64,000 nt of DNA, from positions 930,001 to 994,000 of the forward strand of contig CAVZHQ010000002.1 of NCBI GenBank assembly GCA_963775125.1. Direction: 5' to 3'. The notes under the pieces are model-generated. The model was given only the letters and a program-made list of their open reading frames with translations, searched no databases and had not been told where the DNA came from. The stretch comes from JAHECQ01 sp963775125. Its GTDB lineage: Bacteria; Actinomycetota; Acidimicrobiia; Acidimicrobiales; SZUA-35. This document shows positions 8,960 to 17,021 of the stretch, one piece after another (the first letter of the stretch is position 1; each line of letters opens with the position of its first letter). The translations under genes and the position numbers were made by a program.

Positions 8960-9040
8960 GTTTGACCCTTCCTGGTCGGATTCGATTGGCGATCCATCGG
9001 CAATTCGTCGTGCGACTTGACCGGAATTCGCCACCTTCAC

Positions 9041-10219
9041 CTACATGAAGTTCCGTGTGTGCAGCGAGGCCAGTGCCTCCGACTCGCTTGGTGTGAACCC
9101 TAGTCGGGACAGTCGGGACTCTCGGCCATTCTGCATATCCCGCTGGAGCTCCTGCACAGCTGCCCACCCGATGGCGATGGCCTCGGGCGTCGTCGCCCCG
9201 GCGGCGAGCAGCACGAGACTGTCGAACACCGACTGGTTGAGGCCGGCGGTTTGACGAAGGTCGTCATGACGCCGTTCGACGGCTGCCGCAAGCCGAGCCC
9301 GAAGGCCGGGTTCGATCTGGCAATGGCGTTCGAGGTGGGCGATGCCGAACGCGACGTGCCGGGCTTCGTCGGCCCGTACCAATCGGGCGATCGTGCGGGT
9401 GCATTCGTCGGGTCCGTGCCGCTCGAGGAATCCCAACAGCGACAGGAACGAGCCCTCGCCCAACACGCTCAGAAGGAAGCTGGCGGTGGCGAAGTCGGGT
9501 TCGTCGAGGAGGGTCTGCAGCGATGCTCGCCCGCCGGCACCCGACAAGGTCGGGCCGACGTCGGTGAGCCGCGCTCTTCGCGCGAAGGTGTGCGCGTGGC
9601 GCGCCTCGTCGGCCACGGTCGCTGCAAGGATGTGTTGCACCTCGGCGAAGTGCGGGTGGATCTGTCCGAGGAAGCGAGCAGGTACGACGAGTGCAGCCTC
9701 CTCGTTCTCGACCAGGTATCCCATCACCTGCACGACTGCCCGCTCGACGACCGGGTCGCTCGGTAGTTCGGCGTCCCACGGAATGGCCGCCGCCGGATCC
9801 CACTGTCCGGCCAACGCACGGTCGTACAGGCGGGGCACGTCGTCCGACCAGACGTCGTCCTTGTCCGCCAGGGCGAACCGGGGCTCGGGCCCGCCGGCCT
9901 CGATCCACGCCCCGCGAGCCGCCAGCCCCCATCCGCCGGGTGCGTGGTCCTCGACCTGGCCGGGCGCGGGGTCACCCGAAGCTTCGGCCCCGACCCAGCG
10001 GGACTCGGCCAACTGCCCTCGTTCGACAACCGCATTGGCGTCGTGGTCGGCGGGGAGGAACCGATGGCCATTGGCCGTGCACCAGGCGCGAAGCATCGGT
10101 CGAAGGTCGGGCGAGGACCCGGCAACCTCCAATCGTTCGCCCGGCGCCAAGTTCTGTAACCCCAGCGCAACGAGGACGTGACCCCCGCTGTCCATCCGTA
10201 GGGAGCCGAGGTCGATCAT
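9041..10219 (-). CDS. TusA-like domain fused to ferritin-like (di-iron) domain
   Basis: 392 residues. Residues about 10-58 align by eye with the second half of TusA/SirA sulfur-carrier proteins (LAPGERLEVAGSSPDLRP, AWCTANGHRF), but the CPxP sulfur-carrying Cys motif is absent. Residues about 140-350 are helical and carry ferritin-like di-iron ligand patterns: EEAALVV, VADEARHAHTF, EGSFLSLLGF and VRADEARHVAFG, that is two E/D-x-x-H pairs plus additional Glu. Such proteins oxidise substrates with O2 or store electrons; the reaction here is unknown. It is the last gene of a three-gene run with the PhnD-like and acyl-CoA-dehydrogenase-fold genes (24- and 26-base gaps). The start lies in a short tandem duplication. 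Confidence 0.7.
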   Translation of the reverse strand: MIDLGSLRMDSGGHVLVALGLQNLAPGERLEVAGSSPDLRPMLRAWCTANGHRFLPADHDANAVVERGQLAESRWVGAEASGDPAPGQVEDHAPGGWGLAARGAWIEAGGPEPRFALADKDDVWSDDVPRLYDRALAGQWDPAAAIPWDAELPSDPVVERAVVQVMGYLVENEEAALVVPARFLGQIHPHFAEVQHILAATVADEARHAHTFARRARLTDVGPTLSGAGGRASLQTLLDEPDFATASFLLSVLGEGSFLSLLGFLERHGPDECTRTIARLVRADEARHVAFGIAHLERHCQIEPGLRARLAAAVERRHDDLRQTAGLNQSVFDSLVLLAAGATTPEAIAIGWAAVQELQRDMQNGRESRLSRLGFTPSESEALASLHTRNFM

Positions 10220-10253
10220 GGGAGGTCGATCATGGCCGGCGGATCATGGCCGG
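10208..10253. repeat. Short 14-base-period tandem duplication over a gene start
   Basis: Reading the minus strand, the start of the ferritin-like gene (ATG-ATC-GAC-CTC) is preceded 14 bases earlier by another copy of the same ATG-ATC-GAC-CTC stretch, which is out of frame and stops after four codons. A third partial copy overlaps the stop of the PhnD-like gene. The duplicated start could affect translation initiation efficiency. Confidence 0.6.
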
Positions 10254-11101
10254 TAGGCGGGGTCGGTGATCCGGCCCGTCTCGTCGTAGAGGCCCAGAAG
10301 ATCCACCGCCCGCTCCAACTGGTCGAACCCCGACACCCGGCCCGGACGCCATTGGCGCAGCCCCTCCAGTTCGAGCAGCCCGCGGACTTCGGGGTCATCG
10401 AAGCTCATCGACAGGAGAAGCTCGTTGAAGGCGGCAACCGTCAACGGTTCGACCGCGTCGTCGATGAGGGTGAAGACGCAGTGGTCGTAGGGGGCCGTCT
10501 CGGCCAGGATCCGCACGGAGCCCGGTTCGATCAGGCCTTCCTGGGCGAAGGCAAGCTGATTGGCGCCGATGATGCAGGCGGCGTCAACGCTGCCCGTCAG
10601 CAGCGCCTGCACCGCGTCACGTTCTCCACCGACATGGTCGCCGTGCTTGCCGACCATGACATCGAAGCGCTGCACGTCGAACCGGCTGATGCCGTTGGCG
10701 GCCAAGTGGCCCAACGGAATGAGCCGGGCCTGCGGCGAGTCGAGGGCTCCGACGGCAACCTTCTTGCCTTCCAGGTCACCGATCTGGCTGATGTCGGCGT
10801 CGCCCCTGACGAGCACGACGGAGGTGAGGTCCTGGTCGGTGTCCCGCATGATCGGCGCCGACGCCGAGCGCCCGGCGGCGTCGGCGAGGCGACGGGAGCG
10901 GACCCAGGCCAGCGGAGAGTTCCAGGCCACGTCGATGCGCCCGGCCAGGAGGTCGTCGACCTGGCGCTCGTAGTTGGAGTACAGGACGTAGTCGAAGGCA
11001 AAGCCTTGCTCGGCGAACCAGTCCTTGAAGCCTTCCCAGATGGTGACGACTTTCGGGGCGTAGGCCACGGCGCCGAGCATGAAGGGTTTGTCGTTGGTCA
11101 T
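10244..11101 (-). CDS. PhnD/SsuA-type substrate-binding fold protein, no signal peptide
   Basis: 285 residues, type II periplasmic-binding fold of the phosphonate/phosphite PhnD family. Visible features are LGAVAYAPKVVTIWEGFKDW, the hinge-region NYERQVDDLLAGRIDVAWNS, DLEGKKVAVGALDSPQA, and the domain-crossover DAVQALLTGSVDAACII. The N terminus (MTNDKPFMLGAVAYAPK) has neither signal peptide nor lipobox. No ABC permease or ATPase is next to it, so a standard transport role is doubtful. Cytosolic proteins of this fold include enzymes and ligand sensors. ATG 11101 follows an AGGAG Shine-Dalgarno at good distance. The gene lies between an acyl-CoA-dehydrogenase-fold gene and the ferritin-like gene, suggesting a shared substrate. 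Confidence 0.72.
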   Translation of the reverse strand: MTNDKPFMLGAVAYAPKVVTIWEGFKDWFAEQGFAFDYVLYSNYERQVDDLLAGRIDVAWNSPLAWVRSRRLADAAGRSASAPIMRDTDQDLTSVVLVRGDADISQIGDLEGKKVAVGALDSPQARLIPLGHLAANGISRFDVQRFDVMVGKHGDHVGGERDAVQALLTGSVDAACIIGANQLAFAQEGLIEPGSVRILAETAPYDHCVFTLIDDAVEPLTVAAFNELLLSMSFDDPEVRGLLELEGLRQWRPGRVSGFDQLERAVDLLGLYDETGRITDPAYRP

Positions 11102-11127
11102 GTTCTTCTCCTGAGGTCGGGCGGCGG

Positions 11128-12264
11128 TCAGCCGAGGAGCGGCAGGCCACAAAGGGCCCGGCCGATCATGTCGTGCAGGGCGTCGGTGGTGGGAGCCATC
11201 ACGCTGGCGGCCCGTGCGTCGCGGAAGTGGCGTTCGGTGCCGATGTCCTTCCGGAAGGCGGCTCCTCCGCCGATGCGCATGGCTTCACCGGTGACGTCGA
11301 GTGCTGCTTCGCCGGCTGCGGCCTTTGCCTGCAACATGCGAAGCGCGGCGTCCGGCCGGCCCGATCCCAACGCGTTGCACGCGTCGGACACCAGGGTGCC
11401 GGCTCCGTCGGTCACCGTACGAAGACGTCCGAAGCGCCCGCGGGGCACCGCCTGGTCGGCCAGGGTCTGGTCGAGGTGTTCGAACCGGGCCGAGACCAGA
11501 TGTGCCTGGGTCTTGTCGAGGGCAGCGTCGCAGAGGCCGAGACTGCACGAGGCGTTGAGAATCTGGAACCAGGGCAGCACGTGGGTGAGCGCCAGATCGA
11601 GTCCGGCGCCGTCTGCGCCGAGCATGTCGGCGGTGCTCAGGCGGACGTTGACCGCGGTGATGGGGGACGAGGCATTGCCCCGCAGACCCAAGCCGTCGAA
11701 GGGAGCGGAGACCGACAGGCCCTTCGCGCCGGCGGGCATCAACCAGAGGGTCGAGGGCCCGTTGGCTGCAACCGGGCCTGAGGTCCAGACATACGAGTCC
11801 GCCTCGTCCGCCGACGTGACCCAACTCTTCTCGGCATTCACCAGGATCGTGGTCGGGTCGGCGGGATCCGGGGATGCGGTGGAGAGCGTGGCCCAGAACT
11901 GGCTGCGGGAACCTCGTTCGCTGAAGGCCAGGGTCGTGAGGTGACGGCCGGCCGCGATGTCGCGGCGCACGGACTCTGGTCCGAGTTGCTCGATGGCCGC
12001 CGTACCCGACAGGTGCATGGCGTAGACCATGGCGGTCGAGCCGCAGACGGCGGCGACGCGTCGGACGACGGCCGAGGCGTCGTCGAATCCGGCCCCCATG
12101 CCGCCCATGTCGGTTGCGGTGATCAAGCCTCCGAATCCGGCTTCCAGCAAGGCGTCAATCGATGCCCGGGGGAACGTTCCCTCTCGGTCGACATCGAGCG
12201 CGGCTGGTTCGATCACCTTTTGGATGAGGTTCTCGAGCACGTCGAGAGTGTTGGGGGCGGTCAT
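11128..12264 (-). CDS. Acyl-CoA dehydrogenase-fold flavoprotein without the usual catalytic Glu
   Basis: 378 residues with the acyl-CoA dehydrogenase layout: a helical N domain (residues 1-115), a middle beta domain (LAFSERGSRSQFWATL, AEKSWVTSADEADSYVW) and a C-terminal helical domain (MRIGGGAAFRKDIGTERHFRDARAA is split here as MRIGGGAAF and ERHFRDARAA). FAD contacts are expected from the RDAR region. Where classical enzymes have the IYEGT-type loop with the catalytic Glu, this protein reads VMAPTTDALHD. Related oxygenases of the fold (DszC/SfnB-like or hydroxylase types) also lack that Glu. A flavin monooxygenase or other non-dehydrogenase activity is therefore possible. It is the first gene of the operon and divergent, 80 bases, from the TPP enzyme. 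Confidence 0.75.
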   Translation of the reverse strand: MTAPNTLDVLENLIQKVIEPAALDVDREGTFPRASIDALLEAGFGGLITATDMGGMGAGFDDASAVVRRVAAVCGSTAMVYAMHLSGTAAIEQLGPESVRRDIAAGRHLTTLAFSERGSRSQFWATLSTASPDPADPTTILVNAEKSWVTSADEADSYVWTSGPVAANGPSTLWLMPAGAKGLSVSAPFDGLGLRGNASSPITAVNVRLSTADMLGADGAGLDLALTHVLPWFQILNASCSLGLCDAALDKTQAHLVSARFEHLDQTLADQAVPRGRFGRLRTVTDGAGTLVSDACNALGSGRPDAALRMLQAKAAAGEAALDVTGEAMRIGGGAAFRKDIGTERHFRDARAASVMAPTTDALHDMIGRALCGLPLLG

Positions 12265-12344
12265 CGGGATGACCGTTTCTGTGTTGTTGGTTGAAGTGAT
12301 GTAAGCATGGGGGAGACCCTACACGGGACCACAAAGGGGAAACG

Positions 12345-13970
12345 ATGCTGGGACACGACGCAATCGCGCAGGCTCTGGTGGATCAGGGCGTCGACACAGT
12401 CTTCGGTGTGCTGGGGGACGCCAACCTCTTCATCGGCGACTGCCTCATGCGGGTGCACGATGTGCACTACGTGGCCGCCACCCACGAAGCATCGGCGGTC
12501 ATGATGGCCCAGGGCTTCGCCCGAGCCACCGGCAAGTTGGGTGTGGCCACCGTGACCCATGGTCCCGGACTCACCAACACCATGACGGCGCTGATCGAAG
12601 GGGTCAGGTCGAACACGCCCATGCTGCTGGTCGCCGGCGACACCCCGACCCTCGACGAGCACCACCTGCAGAACATCCCTCAGCGGGCGTTGGTCGAGGC
12701 GACCGGCTCGGCCTTCCACCCGGTGCGCGGCCCGCAGACCATTGCCGCCGACGTGGCCGCAGCCATGAGCCGGGCCATGACCGAGCGGCGGCCGGTTGTT
12801 CTGAACATTCCGCTCGAGTTCGAATGGGAGGACGTCGACTACGTTGCCGCACCGCTGGCCCGTCCGCTCGACCTCGCCCTCGACGGTGACCCGGCTGCCC
12901 TCGATATCGCCTTGGGCATCGTGGCCTCCGCTGCTCGACCCCTCGTACTGGCCGGACGTGGCGCCGTGACCTCCGGCGCCCACGATGCCTTGGTTGCGTT
13001 GGCCGAGAGTCTCGGCGCGCCACTGTGCACGTCGCTGCTGGGCAGCAGCTATTTCGCCGGGGACCCCTGCAACGTCGGGGTGTTCGGCACCTTGTCGACC
13101 CCAATCGGGGCCGAGGTGATCATGCAAGCTGACTGCGTGATTTCGTTCGGCGCTGCGCTGAACCGGTACACGACCCACGAGGGCACCCTGCTGCAGGGCA
13201 AGCGGGTCGTGCAGGTGGATCTCGACCTCCATCGGCTGGGTTCGACCGTGCCCATCGACGCCGCCGTCGTCGGTGACGCTCGACGCGTTGCCGAGACCAT
13301 GACCGCCATGCTGCAAGCCGTCGATCATCGGCCTTCGGAGTTCCGGTCGGCGCAGCTGGCCGATCGTCTCGCTGGCTGGGTGCCCGATGCCTTCGACGAC
13401 AAGAGCACCAGCTCGACCGTCGACCCTCGCCGGGCTGTTCTGGAACTGGATCGAATCCTCCCGGCCGACCGCACCGTGGTGATCGACGCCGGGCGCTTCA
13501 TGCTCGACGCCCTTACCCTTCCCGTGCCCGAACCCTTGGCCCTGGTGACCACGCACGCCTTCGGCTCGATCGGCTTGGGCATGGCGTCCAGCATCGGCGC
13601 GGCCGTCGGTGTTCCCCGGCGGCCGGCCGTGTTCCTGGTGGGCGACGGTGGGTTCATGATGGGCGGCCTCAACGAGCTGCACACTGCGGTGCACAACGAG
13701 CTCGATGTGATCGTGGTGCTGTTCAACGACGGGAGCTACGGCGCCGAACACGTCCAGTTGGTCAACAAGCAGATGGACACGTCGTCGTCGCTGCACCATT
13801 GGCCGGACTTCACTGCGGTCGCGGCTGCGCTCGGCGCCGAGTCCGTCGCCGTTCGGTGTGTCGATGATTTCGGGCATGCCGAGAAGGCCGTGGTCCAACG
13901 GGTCTCCGGCCGTCCGGTCTTCATCGAGATCGCGGTCGACCCCGAGGTTTCGTCTCGAATTCCTCGGTAG
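12345..13970 (+). CDS. Thiamine-diphosphate-dependent enzyme, acetolactate synthase-like
   Basis: 541 residues with the three domains of the ALS/POX family. The PYR domain (1-165) contains the activating Glu in THEASAVMMAQGFARATG and the TVTHGPGLTN loop. A central domain (about 185-320) carries ARPLVLAGRGAV and the QVDLDLHRLG end. The PP domain (about 360-535) carries the TPP-Mg motif GDGGFMMGGLNELHTA through LFNDGSYG. Features specific to the true biosynthetic ALS cannot be judged here, and no regulatory ilvN subunit follows, so a decarboxylase or benzoylformate-decarboxylase-like role is equally possible. A Shine-Dalgarno-like AAAGGGGAAA precedes ATG 12345. The 3' end overlaps the convergent DUF222-HNH gene by 50 bases. 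Confidence 0.85.
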   Translation: MLGHDAIAQALVDQGVDTVFGVLGDANLFIGDCLMRVHDVHYVAATHEASAVMMAQGFARATGKLGVATVTHGPGLTNTMTALIEGVRSNTPMLLVAGDTPTLDEHHLQNIPQRALVEATGSAFHPVRGPQTIAADVAAAMSRAMTERRPVVLNIPLEFEWEDVDYVAAPLARPLDLALDGDPAALDIALGIVASAARPLVLAGRGAVTSGAHDALVALAESLGAPLCTSLLGSSYFAGDPCNVGVFGTLSTPIGAEVIMQADCVISFGAALNRYTTHEGTLLQGKRVVQVDLDLHRLGSTVPIDAAVVGDARRVAETMTAMLQAVDHRPSEFRSAQLADRLAGWVPDAFDDKSTSSTVDPRRAVLELDRILPADRTVVIDAGRFMLDALTLPVPEPLALVTTHAFGSIGLGMASSIGAAVGVPRRPAVFLVGDGGFMMGGLNELHTAVHNELDVIVVLFNDGSYGAEHVQLVNKQMDTSSSLHHWPDFTAVAAALGAESVAVRCVDDFGHAEKAVVQRVSGRPVFIEIAVDPEVSSRIPR

Positions 13971-15249
13971 GCGGCCCCTCTCGGGGCCAGAGTCCCAGGG
14001 TTTCCATGCGAGTTTTGTGACGATGCCCTGGTGGGCACACCATCTGGCCGTTGGTTGGCAAGGTCTTCCCGCCATCGGTGTAGCGACGGATGTGGTCGGC
14101 CTGACAGCGGTGCGCCCGGGTGTGGCATCCGGGTTCTCGGCAGAACTGGTCTCGGGCGATCAGCGCATTGCGAAGTGACCGAGGGAAGAGCCGGCTGGAT
14201 TCGGTGATCGTGAGATCAAGCGTGTTGGTGTTGGCCGCCACGAACCGAATGCTGCTGGTGCAAGCAAACAACCAGGCAGTGGCGGGATCGAGCGGTACAC
14301 CGTTGAGGGTCTGACACCGCTGGGCCGCGACTTCGGTTGCCGGTCGACGGACGGGAGGCTCGACGCCCGTTGCCAGTGCCAGTTGACGGGCTTGCTCATC
14401 CTCGAGTACCTCGAGGTCGCAGAGCACGATGACTTCGACCGAGACCCCAGGATCCTGCTGGCCCGCACCGGAGCGAACAACCTCGACCAGTGCGTCATGG
14501 CGTCTCTGATCCTCGGTGCGGGACAGCTTCGTCGGATGCGCGTGTTCCTCGCCGACCTCGGCCACCATGGCATCCCAGTCGGCCTGGAACATTCGCTCGT
14601 AGACGGCCTCGATCACGACGTCGAGCTGGGCGAACACCTCGGGCGACGTGACGATCTCGCCGGCGTAGGTGCCGTCTCCCTTGGGGCGGAAACGGACGCG
14701 TCTGCGACGGTGGATGAGATCGGCAGTTGCATCGGGGTCGGGCTCGACGACTTCGGCACGCCAACGGTCGATGCGATGCCGGAACTCGGGCCAGTTCTCG
14801 GTCTCGGCCCAGGACACCAGGACGCCAATGTCGTCCAGCAGCGCGGCGACGAGGTTGGCGTGTTGCGCCAGACCGAACAGGATCTCGGCGTGCTGCACGG
14901 TGATGCGGCCCTCTGCCAGCGCTTCCCAGACCTCGGGGAGAAGATCTCGGCCCACCCGGGCCATGCGGAACCGCTTGCCTGCCAGCCCCCAGGCGAGGTT
15001 GTTCTCGGCCGTTAGCCAGCGCTCTTGGTTGCGGAAGCGGACGCCGAGCATCGGGTTGTAAGCGAGCTTCTTTCGGACGTCGCCGTCTCGACGATCCAGT
15101 TCGCCAAGGCCCTTCAAGCTCAACGCTTCGAGCTTGGAGCGAACCGACTCCATACCCCGACTCCAGGCGACGACGTCTTCGTCGGCCAAGCCTTCGGCAT
15201 CGAGTGCCAAAAGGGTGTCGAGCAGTTGGTCTAGTTCCGCCAGGACCAT
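13921..15249 (-). CDS. DUF222 / HNH endonuclease (13E12 repeat-type) protein
   Basis: 442 residues. Residues about 30-330 form the helical DUF222 region (ENNLAWGLAGKRFRMARV, GRITVQHAEILFGLAQHA). A C-terminal HNH nuclease motif follows: RDQFCREPGCHTRAHRCQ, ADHIRRYTDGGKTLPTNG and PPGHRHKTRMETLG, with the Zn-binding Cys pair and the catalytic His. This family is present in many near-identical copies in actinobacterial genomes (13E12 repeats in Mycobacterium) and behaves like selfish or mobile sequence; its biological role is uncertain. The sequence here is full length. It overlaps the TPP gene end-to-end by 50 bases. Confidence 0.87.
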   Translation of the reverse strand: MVLAELDQLLDTLLALDAEGLADEDVVAWSRGMESVRSKLEALSLKGLGELDRRDGDVRKKLAYNPMLGVRFRNQERWLTAENNLAWGLAGKRFRMARVGRDLLPEVWEALAEGRITVQHAEILFGLAQHANLVAALLDDIGVLVSWAETENWPEFRHRIDRWRAEVVEPDPDATADLIHRRRRVRFRPKGDGTYAGEIVTSPEVFAQLDVVIEAVYERMFQADWDAMVAEVGEEHAHPTKLSRTEDQRRHDALVEVVRSGAGQQDPGVSVEVIVLCDLEVLEDEQARQLALATGVEPPVRRPATEVAAQRCQTLNGVPLDPATAWLFACTSSIRFVAANTNTLDLTITESSRLFPRSLRNALIARDQFCREPGCHTRAHRCQADHIRRYTDGGKTLPTNGQMVCPPGHRHKTRMETLGLWPREGPPTEEFETKPRGRPRSR

Positions 15250-15707
15250 CTCGACACTGTACCGAACAAGTGTTCCGTTGACAACAAGGATCGGAAAAAT
15301 GTTCGATAGTTAAACATTGATGACTGTTGTTGGAACGAGCAAAGCAGTGCCCGTTGTCGAAGATCCTGTAGTTGTGCGCAAACTTGTCGGCTGTTCAGGA
15401 GCTCTGGCGTGAAGAGATCGAATCGGGCAGGATCGAACTCGGCCTCTCCCGATCGTTGTCACGGCCATCGAACGCCTTGTAGTCCGCCTGCTCCTGTCCT
15501 GTCCTGTCCTGTGCTGAGCTGTGCAGTGCTGGGCTTCGCCCTTGGCCGGGTGGCGTGAACGAGTCGAGGAAGCGCTTCCTGGCGGCCGTGGCTGCTGTGG
15601 CACCCCGGAGTGGCCACGCTTGTCGGGGGATTCTTTGGCGCACCGCGACCTCAGACTTGATCGAGGTCAGGCGGTTTCCCCAGCCGCCATCTCAGCGATG
15701 GCTGAGA
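15250..15707. other. Intergenic stretch upstream of the DUF222 gene, no convincing gene
   Basis: This 458-base gap is noticeably more AT-rich at 15250-15380 than its surroundings, consistent with a promoter for the minus-strand DUF222-HNH gene. No open frame in it shows the strong third-position GC bias of neighbouring genes. A pentanucleotide microsatellite lies inside it (separate entry). Confidence 0.5.
15493..15512. repeat. (CCTGT)4 microsatellite
   Basis: Four perfect tandem copies of CCTGT, followed by degenerate CTG-rich units to about 15534. It is outside any supported gene. Confidence 0.85.
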
Positions 15708-16070
15708 TCAGAGACGCGCTGATGCCAGGGTGATGAAGGTCAGCGCCGCGCCGACCAAAGAGACTCGGTTGTTCGCCGGCTCGAGTCCGGCGAGAGCGAC
15801 GAGCAGCACGGTGCCCCCGAAGAGCACGGCAAGTTCGACGGTGACAAGGTGCAAGAGTGGTCCAGGCACGGGTACGTCCGAGGATCGAATGCGTCGACCG
15901 CACCTGACGATCACGAGCAGGCTGCAAACCATCAGCGGCAGGCCGATGGTTGCGAAGAAGAAGCCCAGTGTCAGGAAGAAACCCGCGACCAGAGTAGCCA
16001 GGTGGAAGATGACGATGATCCCGAGGTCGATCCGCCGCGCCACGCTTGCCTCTGTATCTCCGGCCACCAC
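15708..16070 (-). CDS. Small integral membrane protein, unknown function
   Basis: 120 residues starting at GTG 16070. Four hydrophobic helices are visible: two closely spaced around residues 15-55 (IIVIFHLATLVAGFFLTLGF, ATIGLPLMVCSLLVIV), one at 70-93 (LLHLVTVELAVLFGGTVLLV) and a weaker one at the end (LVGAALTFITLA). A basic loop RCGRRIRSSD separates the halves. No family is recognised. It starts 29 bases downstream of the tRNA-Leu on the same strand and could share its transcript. Confidence 0.6.
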   Translation of the reverse strand: MVAGDTEASVARRIDLGIIVIFHLATLVAGFFLTLGFFFATIGLPLMVCSLLVIVRCGRRIRSSDVPVPGPLLHLVTVELAVLFGGTVLLVALAGLEPANNRVSLVGAALTFITLASARL

Positions 16071-16098
16071 GACCAGCGATACGGCCGATGGCGTGCGG

Positions 16099-16182
16099 TG
16101 CGCGAGGAGGGACTTGAACCCTCACGTCCTTTCGGACACAGGAACCTGAATCCTGCGTGTCTGCCTATTCCACCACTCGCGC
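16099..16182 (-). tRNA. tRNA-Leu (anticodon CAG)
   Basis: Read on the minus strand from 16182, a 7-base-pair acceptor stem GCGCGAG/CTCGCGC with discriminator A closes the cloverleaf. The anticodon stem CAGGA/TCCTG encloses loop TTCAGGT, giving anticodon CAG, which reads the CUG leucine codon that is frequent in this GC-rich genome. A long variable arm (GTCC-GAAA-GGAC) is the class II feature expected for tRNA-Leu, and the T loop reads GGTTCAAGTCC. The 3' CCA is not encoded. Confidence 0.95.
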
Positions 16183-16270
16183 GTGGTACCCAGCCGAGGC
16201 TGTGACGCAAGATCGTACCCGGACGATCGCCCTGGGACACCTCGGTTTCTTCCACGGCTAGCGTGTACCC

Positions 16271-16933
16271 GTGGTGCTGCGGAATCTCGAGGACCGATTG
16301 GAACGACTGGTCGAGGGAGTCTTCGCCCGCGCGTTCAAAACCGGGTTGCAGCCGGTCGAAATCGCTCGACGACTCGAGCGTGATGTCGACACCGGGCGGA
16401 CCCTCGATGCACGGGGTCGCCCGATCGCTCCCAACAGTTTCCTCGTGCACCTCGCTCCGGCCGACTACGACCGCTTCTCGCAGATACGAGACTCGCTCTG
16501 TATCGAGTTCATCGGCGCGGTGCGAGAGCACGCCGAGGGCCGCGGCCTCGGCTTCCTGGGACGCGTCGGGGTCTCGTTGGTCGAGGACGACCAACTCATC
16601 ACGGGACGCTTCCGGGCCGAGTCCACCTACGTCGAGGGTCACGTTGCCGGAGCTGCGCCGGCCTTTCTGGCGCTCGACGACGGTCGTCGCATCGGGCTGG
16701 GCGCGGATGTCGCCGTCATCGGTCGCATGCCCGAGAGCGCGGTGTATCTCGACGACCCCAATGTCTCCAGACGCCACGCCGAGCTGCGGCCCGACGGGGA
16801 CACCTTTGTGCTCGTCGACCTCGGTTCGACCAATGGCACTCGGGTGAACGGCGTAGCGGTTCGAGAGCAGACGTTGAACGACGGCGACGTCGTTGCCGTC
16901 GGGCGCCACGCGCTCACCTTTCATCTGCTCTGA
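16271..16933 (+). CDS. fhaA: FhaA: DUF3662 and FHA domain protein
   Basis: 220 residues. The N-terminal DUF3662 domain (residues 1-120, start NLEDRLERLVEGVFARAF) is characteristic of FhaA. The C-terminal FHA domain (about 135-218) has the phosphothreonine-binding motifs IGRMPESAVYLDDPNVSRRH and LVDLGSTNGTRVNG. In Mycobacterium FhaA binds phosphorylated partners such as MviN/MurJ and links PknB signalling to peptidoglycan synthesis. The variable low-complexity linker found in mycobacteria is nearly absent here, giving a shorter protein. It is the first gene of the run fhaA-fhaB-pstP-rodA-pbpA-pknB; start GTG 16271. Confidence 0.93.
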   Translation: MVLRNLEDRLERLVEGVFARAFKTGLQPVEIARRLERDVDTGRTLDARGRPIAPNSFLVHLAPADYDRFSQIRDSLCIEFIGAVREHAEGRGLGFLGRVGVSLVEDDQLITGRFRAESTYVEGHVAGAAPAFLALDDGRRIGLGADVAVIGRMPESAVYLDDPNVSRRHAELRPDGDTFVLVDLGSTNGTRVNGVAVREQTLNDGDVVAVGRHALTFHLL

Positions 16934-17021
16934 ATGTCCCGACGCTGCCGAACCGGCACGTCCGGTGTGACTTCGGGCCGTGCCCCGAGGTGGGCCCGGG
17001 GTGTCGCTACTGTGGCGGGCA

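Noticed and set aside
12261..14075. 604-codon minus-strand frame opposite the TPP enzyme
   Set aside because: Gly/His/Arg-rich with no motif; shadow of 12345-13970.
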